The notes under the pieces: model-generated | The model's input: only the letters and a program-made list of their open reading frames with translations | Database searches by the model: none | Told to the model about the DNA's origin: nothing | Position numbers and translations under genes: made by a program | Origin: CAKZKT01 sp034434235 | Lineage (GTDB): Bacteria > Chloroflexota > Anaerolineae > CG2-30-64-16 | Direction of reading: 5' to 3' | Assembly (NCBI GenBank): GCA_034434235.1 | Contig: DAOTZV010000206.1 | Coordinates: 1-27,660, forward strand | Length of the DNA stretch: 27,660 nt | In this document: piece after piece, positions 22,940 through 27,660 of the stretch | Layout: each line of letters begins with the position of its first letter | How positions within the stretch are numbered: the stretch's first letter is position 1

Positions 22940-23449
22940 TCAATGTCGAAAGTAGCCCCGCTGCATGGGCCGGGCTTCCTCCACCGTGACGAACGCGGCC
23001 GGATCGTTTTGTTCGATGATGGCGCGCACGTGGGGCGCATCGCGGCGGCTGACGACGCAGTGCACGACGATCAGCGTGCCTTCGCGGCCGTAGGCCGGAA
23101 ACTCGGTGGCCGCGTGGCCGGCCGCACGCAACGCCTCGGCGATCTCGTGGCCATGGCCGGGCGAGTAGATGCGGAAGAGGTTGAAGCCGATCGCCAGCCG
23201 CTCCTCGAAGAACATGCCGAGCATCACGCCTGTGCCGAAGCCGAGCGCGTAGCCGGCCACATTCCAGGCGGTGAGCGGCCCCTTCAGCACCGCGCTCACC
23301 GCCAGGATGAACACCAGCGCCTGGATCACGCCGATGCCGCCGGCCATCAGCCGCCGGCCGCGCACGGTCATGATCAGCCGAACGGTGTCCAGCGACATGT
23401 CAACGACGCGCATACAGAAGACGATGAACGCACCGAGAAGTGGTTCCAT
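22940..23449 (-). CDS. UPF0316 / DUF2179 membrane protein
   Basis: A 169-residue protein: three membrane helices in the first about 80 residues (start MEPLLGAFIVFCMRVVDMSLDTVR, typical of DUF5698/UPF0316), then a soluble DUF2179 domain (about 88-160, with GREGTLIVVHCVVSRRD). UPF0316 proteins have no established biochemical role; the related YitT family shares the DUF2179 domain. AGGGA lies about 5 bases before the ATG. It is the first gene of an operon with the class A PBP, so a link to envelope assembly is possible but is only suggested by position. Confidence 0.88.
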   Translation of the reverse strand: MEPLLGAFIVFCMRVVDMSLDTVRLIMTVRGRRLMAGGIGVIQALVFILAVSAVLKGPLTAWNVAGYALGFGTGVMLGMFFEERLAIGFNLFRIYSPGHGHEIAEALRAAGHAATEFPAYGREGTLIVVHCVVSRRDAPHVRAIIEQNDPAAFVTVEEARPMQRGYFRH

Positions 23450-23472
23450 ATGAGTCCCTCACATTAGGCATC

Positions 23473-23487
23473 CTCGCGATTCGCGAG
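23473..23487. promoter_or_regulatory. 15-bp palindrome, possible operator
   Basis: CTCGCGA-T-TCGCGAG is a perfect 7-1-7 palindrome in the divergent gap between the UPF0316/PBP operon and the dipeptidase gene, 23 bases upstream of the UPF0316 ATG. A weak minus-strand pair TTTACT/TAATGT would bracket it. It could be an operator or just a GC-rich chance palindrome. Confidence 0.35.
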
Positions 23488-23510
23488 TAAACTAACCTGA
23501 AACCAGTCGT

Positions 23511-23545
23511 CACGTGCCGGGCATCTTGCAGAGTGCCTGGCACGC
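23511..23545. repeat. REP-like GTGCCnGGCAC hairpin
   Basis: The arms CGTGCCGGGCA (23513-23523) and TGCCTGGCACG (23534-23544) have one mismatch and a 10-base loop. It is the fourth copy of the family seen at 173-206 and 13626-13713. It lies 40 bases before the dipeptidase start. Confidence 0.75.
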
Positions 23546-23584
23546 AGCAAACCTTTGACGAAGTCAACCCGACAGGAGTTCCGT

Positions 23585-24676
23585 ATGCTCATCGCAGATA
23601 GCCACCTGGATCTGGCCTGGAACGCGCTGCAATGGAACCGCGACCTGCGGCAGTCGGTCTACACCATCCGCAACCAGGAGCGCGGCCTGAAGGTGATCAA
23701 CCCCGGCAACGGCCTGGGCGTAGGCACCGTGGCCTTTCCCGAAATGCGCCGCGGCCGCGTGGCCTTGAGCTTCGCGACGTTGCTCGTGCGTGCCACCGGC
23801 CGCATGGTTCCGCACATGGACTACCTTTCGGTGGCCCAGGCCTACGGGATCGGCCGCGGCCAGCTCGCCTACTACCGGCAACTGGCCGCGGAAGGGATCG
23901 TGCGCCTGGTGGCCGACGCGACCACGCTCGATCGCCACATGGCCGAATGGGAGGCGTGGGACGCCGCGCCGGCCGCCGCCGAATCGGCCGCGCCGCCGCT
24001 GGGCTTCGTGATCAGCATGGAAAGCGCGGACGCCATCCCCACGCCCGACCGCCTGGCCGAGTTCTGGGAAGGAGGCGTGCGCGTGATCGGCCCGGCGCAC
24101 TATGGCCCCGGCCGCTACGCCGGCGGCACGGGCACCGAGCTGGGCCTCACCGACCTGGGGGTGGCGCTGCTGCGCGAGATGGAACAGATGGGGGTCATCC
24201 TCGACCTGACCCACTTCTCCGACCAGGCTTTCTGGCAGGCGCTGGAGCGGTTCGGCGGCCCGGTGCTGGCGAGCCACAACAACTGTCGGGCCCTGGTGGC
24301 CGCGCAGCGCCAGTTCAACGACGAGCAGATCCGGGCAATCATCGAGCGGGACGGGGTGATCGGCGTGATGCTCGACGTCGCCATGCTCCAGTTGGGCTGG
24401 ACATCGGCCGGCGGCGTGGATTCGGGCGTGCCGCTGGTCAGGGTGATAGACCATATTGACCACATCTGTCAGCTTGCCGGAGATGCCCGCCACGTGGGGA
24501 TCGGCAGCGACCTGGACGGCGGCTTCGGCCGCGAACAATCGCCCAACGACCTGGACACCATCGCCGACCTGCAGAAGATTCCACCATTGCTGGCGGCGCG
24601 GGGCTATGCGGACGCGGATATCGGCCGCATCATGCACGGCAACTGGGTGAGATTGTTGCGGCGAGCGTGGAGCTGA
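23585..24676 (+). CDS. M19 (renal dipeptidase family) metallo-dipeptidase
   Basis: A 363-residue TIM-barrel zinc dipeptidase of the membrane dipeptidase family. The dinuclear zinc ligands are all present: His7 and Asp9 in DSHLDL, bridging Glu146 in SMESADA, His210 in LTHFSD and His231 in ASHNNCR, with Asp309 in GSDLDGG. There is no signal peptide, so it is cytoplasmic, unlike the mammalian GPI-anchored enzyme; it probably cleaves dipeptides from protein turnover. I chose ATG 23585 (AGGAG 7 bases upstream; the protein then starts directly with the first strand and the HxD motif) over the in-frame ATG 30 bases earlier. It is monocistronic, convergent with the glycogen genes. Confidence 0.93.
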   Translation: MLIADSHLDLAWNALQWNRDLRQSVYTIRNQERGLKVINPGNGLGVGTVAFPEMRRGRVALSFATLLVRATGRMVPHMDYLSVAQAYGIGRGQLAYYRQLAAEGIVRLVADATTLDRHMAEWEAWDAAPAAAESAAPPLGFVISMESADAIPTPDRLAEFWEGGVRVIGPAHYGPGRYAGGTGTELGLTDLGVALLREMEQMGVILDLTHFSDQAFWQALERFGGPVLASHNNCRALVAAQRQFNDEQIRAIIERDGVIGVMLDVAMLQLGWTSAGGVDSGVPLVRVIDHIDHICQLAGDARHVGIGSDLDGGFGREQSPNDLDTIADLQKIPPLLAARGYADADIGRIMHGNWVRLLRRAWS

Positions 24677-24681
24677 CGAAC

Positions 24682-24705
24682 AGGGGTGCACCGCCGTGCA
24701 CCCCT
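24682..24705. terminator. hairpin between convergent dipeptidase and GlgC-like genes
   Basis: AGGGGTGCA (24682-24690), loop CCGCCG, TGCACCCCT (24697-24705); perfect 9-base stem. It begins 6 bases after the dipeptidase stop and lies 18 bases from the end of the GlgC-like gene, so it can serve both. Confidence 0.65.
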
Positions 24706-24722
24706 TACCGAACAAAAGCAGA

Positions 24723-25976
24723 TTATCCGCCGATCGTTTCCCCGGAGGCCACCTCGGGCCCCGAAAAATCCTTCGGGCCGACGTGCGGAAAGATCACCAC
24801 GTTGCGGCCGATCGTGGTGCGCGGGGGAATGCTTGCGCGCTTGCCGATCACCGTGATGCCCGTGTTGATGCGCTCCGGCCATTTCAGGTTCGGCGTATTC
24901 TCTTCCCCTGCGCCGATGCGCGCCTCCGCGCCGACCGTCACCCGCTTGTCGAGGATCGCCCGGTCCACTATCGCGCCGGCCTCGATGAGGGTGTCGGTCA
25001 TGATGATCGAATCGCGCACGACCGCGCCGGCCGCCACGCGCACGCCGGGCGAGATCACCGAGTTGATCACCGTGCCCTCGATCTGACAGCCGTCGCAGAG
25101 GAGGGCACGTTCCACCCGGCTTTCCGGGCCAAGGTAGACGGCCGGCCGCTCTTCGCTGCGGGTGTGGATCACCCACTCGGGCACGTAGAGATCGAGCGCG
25201 GGGGTCTCGCCCAACAGGGCCATGTTGGCCTCATAATACGCCTGAATGGTGCCGACATCGGCCCAATAGCCCTGGAACGGATAGGCATAAACTTTGGCCG
25301 AGCGCACCAGCGCGGGGATGACCTCGCCGCCCAGGTTGTGATAGCGCCGGCCCGGGCCGGTCGTCAACGCCTCGATCAGCACCTCACGGCGGAAGACATA
25401 GACGCCCATGCTCGCCGTGCTGATGCGGGTGCGCTTCGGCTTTTCCTCGTATTCCACCACCCGATTGTCGGCGTCGTAGGCCACCATGCCGAAGCGATGC
25501 GCCTCGAACGCCGGCACCTGCCGCACCGCAATCGTCACGTCGGCGTTCCGGCTGTGGTGAAAGCGGATCAGCGGCCGGTAGTCCATGATATAGACATGAT
25601 CCCCGGCCAGGATCAACACATCCTCGACCGAAGCCGGAATGGTATCCAGGTTGAAGCGCAGGGCGTCGGCCGTGCCTTCCTGCCATGCCCCGCGTTCCCC
25701 CTTATTGCGTTGATACGGCTGCAACAGGCGCACGCCGCCGGACGAGCGGTCCAGGTCCCACGGCCGGCCTACCCCGATGTGCTCGTTCAGCGAGCGCGGC
25801 TGATACTGGGTCAACACCGCCACGTTGAAGATGTCCGAGTTGACGCAATTCGACAGGGTGAAATCAATGATCCGGTATTTGCCCCCGAACGGCACGGCCG
25901 CCTCTGACCGCAGCGCGGTCAACACGCTCAGCGCCGGGCCTTCCCCACCGGCCAGGATCATCGCAATGATAGACAT
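24723..25976 (-). CDS. GlgC-like protein with altered catalytic residues, probable regulatory subunit
   Basis: A 417-residue ADP-glucose pyrophosphorylase paralogue: an N-terminal nucleotidyltransferase domain and a C-terminal left-handed beta-helix. It keeps GGKYRIIDFTLSN, GTADA, GDH (Asp126), EKP (Lys179) and SMGVYVF, so sugar-phosphate binding looks intact. But the nucleotide loop reads GGEGPALSVL instead of GGxGTRLxxL, putting Ala15 where the catalytic Arg should be, and RSEAAV replaces RAKPAV, putting Glu25 where the catalytic Lys should be. The adjacent paralogue has both residues. Loss of these two positions is the hallmark of the non-catalytic large subunit in plants. Strong AAAGGAGGA site. 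It is the second gene of a two-gene operon. Likely a modulatory partner; a changed reaction is the alternative. Confidence 0.85.
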   Translation of the reverse strand: MSIIAMILAGGEGPALSVLTALRSEAAVPFGGKYRIIDFTLSNCVNSDIFNVAVLTQYQPRSLNEHIGVGRPWDLDRSSGGVRLLQPYQRNKGERGAWQEGTADALRFNLDTIPASVEDVLILAGDHVYIMDYRPLIRFHHSRNADVTIAVRQVPAFEAHRFGMVAYDADNRVVEYEEKPKRTRISTASMGVYVFRREVLIEALTTGPGRRYHNLGGEVIPALVRSAKVYAYPFQGYWADVGTIQAYYEANMALLGETPALDLYVPEWVIHTRSEERPAVYLGPESRVERALLCDGCQIEGTVINSVISPGVRVAAGAVVRDSIIMTDTLIEAGAIVDRAILDKRVTVGAEARIGAGEENTPNLKWPERINTGITVIGKRASIPPRTTIGRNVVIFPHVGPKDFSGPEVASGETIGG

Positions 25977-26015
25977 GGCGTCCTCCTTTTTTTCCGTGTG
26001 TCCTGGTCTCTCTGC

Positions 26016-27275
26016 TCACTCCACCGTCGAGCCGCTCGGGATCATCTCGCCGAACGCGCTGAAGGCTTGTTCGTCCACATCCGCCTGGATGACGACGTTG
26101 CGGCCGATGCGACGGTTGGCCGGGATGTGCGCGCCCTTGCCGACCACCGTGGGCCCGGTGTTGAAGCGGTCGGGGTAGCGCTGATTGGGGGTCGTCAGAT
26201 CATCGCCCCAGCCCAGACAGGTACCGGCGCCTATCACGACATTCTTGTCCACGATGCAGCGATCCACCACCGCCGCCGGGCCGATCCAGGTATCGTTCAT
26301 GATGACGCTCTCGCGCACCACCGCGCCCGGCGATACATAGACCCCCGGCGACAGCACCGAGCGGATCACCTGGCCGCGGATGACGCAGCCGTTGCAGATC
26401 AGGCTGCTCTGCACCGACCCCTGCGGGCCGATCTTGGCGGGCGGTCGCTCTTCGCTCTTGGTGTGGATCACCCAACCGGGATCGTACAGATTGAGCCTGG
26501 ATTGCCCCGAGGTCAGCTCCATGCTGGTTTGCCAGTAGGCGTCTATCGTGCCGACATCCACCCAGTAGCCGTCGAACGGATAGGTGTAGATGGCGTGGGT
26601 TTCGACCATGCTGGGAATGACGTGCTTGCCGAAATCGAGGTCAGGGTGATGAGGCGCCAGGGCCTGGAGGCGCTCGGCGAGGGCGTTGAAGTTAAAAACG
26701 TAGACGCCCATGTTGGCCAGGGTGCTGGGCGCCTCTTTGGGCTTCTCCAGGAATTGCGTCACCCGGCCGTTTTCATCGGTCAACACAATGCCGAAGCGGC
26801 TGGTTTCCTCGGGCAACACGTTCATCACGGCAACGGTCAAGTCGGCGCGGCGCTCTTCGTGCTGGCGCAACATCGGCCGGTAGTCCATCTTGTAGATGTG
26901 ATCGCCCGACAGGATGAGCACCGCTTCGGCCCGGCGCTCGCGCAGATAATCCAGGTTTTGGAGCACCGCGTCGGCCGTGCCGCCGTACCAGTCCTTGTGG
27001 CCGCGGCCCTGATAGGGCTGGAGCAGGCGCACGCCCCCGCGGCCGCGGTCGAGATCCCACGGCCGGCCGATGCCGATGTGGTCGTTGAGCGAGCGGGGCA
27101 GGTATTGCGTCAGGACGCCGACATCGTAGATGCCGGAGTTGACGCAGTTGGACAGGGTGAAGTCAATGATGCGAAAGCGGCCGGCGAACGGCACGGCCGG
27201 CTTGGCGCGTTGCTCCGAGAGCACGCCCAGGCGGGTGCCGGCGCCGCCGGCCAGGATCAGAGCGACAACGCGCAT
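26016..27275 (-). CDS. glgC: glucose-1-phosphate adenylyltransferase
   Basis: A 419-residue canonical GlgC, forming ADP-glucose from ATP and glucose 1-phosphate, the first committed step of bacterial glycogen synthesis. Seen: GGAGTRLGVLSEQRAKPAVPF (split here by position: Arg15 and Lys25 are the catalytic pair), FRIIDFTLSNCVNS, GTADAVLQNL, GDH with the active-site Asp125, EKP with Lys178 for glucose 1-phosphate, and a beta-helix C-terminal domain with hexapeptide-like repeats. A GGGAGG site is 5 bases before the ATG. It is the first gene of an operon with the altered paralogue, whose start is 39 bases downstream. Glycogen synthase and branching enzyme genes are not in the window. Confidence 0.95.
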   Translation of the reverse strand: MRVVALILAGGAGTRLGVLSEQRAKPAVPFAGRFRIIDFTLSNCVNSGIYDVGVLTQYLPRSLNDHIGIGRPWDLDRGRGGVRLLQPYQGRGHKDWYGGTADAVLQNLDYLRERRAEAVLILSGDHIYKMDYRPMLRQHEERRADLTVAVMNVLPEETSRFGIVLTDENGRVTQFLEKPKEAPSTLANMGVYVFNFNALAERLQALAPHHPDLDFGKHVIPSMVETHAIYTYPFDGYWVDVGTIDAYWQTSMELTSGQSRLNLYDPGWVIHTKSEERPPAKIGPQGSVQSSLICNGCVIRGQVIRSVLSPGVYVSPGAVVRESVIMNDTWIGPAAVVDRCIVDKNVVIGAGTCLGWGDDLTTPNQRYPDRFNTGPTVVGKGAHIPANRRIGRNVVIQADVDEQAFSAFGEMIPSGSTVE

Positions 27276-27332
27276 AAGGGCCTCCCTTGAGTGGGCAAGA
27301 TGGGTTGCAGAAAGGCATTGCTTACAGGGGAT

Positions 27333-27361
27333 GTTGTATCACAAGATGCGCGAATAATCAA
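27333..27361 (-). promoter_or_regulatory. promoter of the glycogen operon
   Basis: On the minus strand, TTGATT (27356-27361), a 17-base spacer ending in TGA, and TACAAC (27333-27338): a moderate -35 plus an extended -10. The expected start near 27326 leaves a leader of about 50 bases before glgC. Confidence 0.6.
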
Positions 27362-27489
27362 GCGCGATGCGGGGAGCAGATAAACCGTTATCCTGGCCAA
27401 CCAGGCTGTCACTCGCGAAGAACGACAACGCGCCGACGACGCTATCGAAAAACGGCCGGCGCGGAAATCCGACCAGGTGATCTAAGTCA

Positions 27490-27538
27490 TAGACACCCCA
27501 TGTGTTACGGTGTACACTAATTGCAAATCAATTGCAAT
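27490..27538 (+). promoter_or_regulatory. promoter with overlapping palindromic operator of the Fur-family gene
   Basis: TAGACA (27490-27495), a 17-base spacer and TACACT (27513-27518) form a promoter. Directly after the -10, ATTGCAA (27520-27526), 5 bases, TTGCAAT (27532-27538) form a perfect 7-5-7 palindrome of 19 bp, the usual size of a Fur-family box, covering the expected transcript start. Binding there should block transcription, fitting autoregulation. Confidence 0.65.
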
Positions 27539-27551
27539 AAGGAGTACGCCC

Positions 27552-27660
27552 ATGACCGACCTGATCGCGCGCGCCACGGCTCTGTTGCGCGCCAGCGGCG
27601 GCCGCATGACCGCCCAACGCCGGCTCATCCTGGAAGCGTTCGAAGCCCTGGCCGAGCACC
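27552..27660 (+). CDS. Fur-family metalloregulator, N-terminal part (runs off the window)
   Basis: The first 36 codons of a gene cut by the right edge. The translation contains GGRMTAQRRLILEAFEAL, the typical start of the winged-helix DNA-binding domain of Fur/Zur/PerR proteins (cf. the 'R(x)TxQRxxIL' motif). AAGGAG lies 7 bases before ATG 27552. The metal-binding residues that would tell Fur, Zur or PerR apart are beyond the edge. The palindrome just upstream is probably its own operator. Confidence 0.8.
   Translation, partial: MTDLIARATALLRASGGRMTAQRRLILEAFEALAEH

Noticed and set aside
20138..23467. An open frame of about 1100 codons on the + strand opposite the PBP and UPF0316 genes
   Set aside because: Its translation is His/Arg/Gly-rich with no domain, and it mirrors two well-supported genes; it is an antisense shadow of GC-rich codon use.
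24696..27290. Long + strand frames opposite the two GlgC genes (403 and 430 codons)
   Set aside because: Both are antisense shadows; GlgC motifs are unambiguous on the minus strand.

Overview
The window is GC-rich, tightly packed bacterial DNA. It most likely comes from the phylum Chloroflexota (Anaerolineae/Caldilineae-like). That placement is an inference from protein style, not from a marker-gene tree. The pointers are secreted or membrane proteins with long Thr-Pro linkers, an 'LPLIG' segment just before one such linker, tandem M42 aminopeptidases, a penicillin-binding protein with a Thr/Pro tail, and many REP-like intergenic hairpins. I saw no rRNA, tRNA, CRISPR array, insertion sequence or phage gene.

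Left part (1-8.9 kb): the 3' end of a large secreted protein; a small polytopic membrane protein; a secreted beta-propeller protein with a Thr-Pro linker; an orphan dTDP-4-dehydrorhamnose 3,5-epimerase; then, from a divergent sigma70-like promoter, an operon of three different M42 metallo-aminopeptidases. A nested inverted repeat ends that operon. It is followed by a small conserved alpha/beta-barrel-like protein and, convergent to it, a PLP enzyme of the tyrosine phenol-lyase/tryptophanase family.

Middle part (8.9-16.7 kb): a DUF58-TgpA-type transglutaminase pair whose first gene looks leaderless; a membrane-anchored PDZ protein; and a lysine 2,3-aminomutase (KamA) gene with a long structured leader, followed 4 bases later by an ATP-grasp ligase that resembles D-Ala-D-Ala ligase but lacks its N-terminal substrate motif. 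A small protein with a four-cysteine head and a Glu/Asp tail comes next. KamA plus ligase could make and conjugate beta-lysine. This is the best candidate in the window for an undescribed small system.

Right part (16.7-27.7 kb): transcription terminator Rho with a leader of about 365 nt, followed by a LysM/M23 cell-wall hydrolase; convergent to these, a bifunctional class A penicillin-binding protein preceded by a UPF0316/DUF2179 membrane protein; an M19 dipeptidase; and a two-gene glycogen operon with a canonical GlgC and a GlgC paralogue. The paralogue has lost both N-terminal catalytic residues (Arg to Ala, Lys to Glu) but keeps the sugar-phosphate-binding elements, as in the non-catalytic subunits of plant and Firmicutes ADP-glucose pyrophosphorylases. 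The window ends inside a Fur-family regulator gene with a perfect palindromic operator over its promoter.
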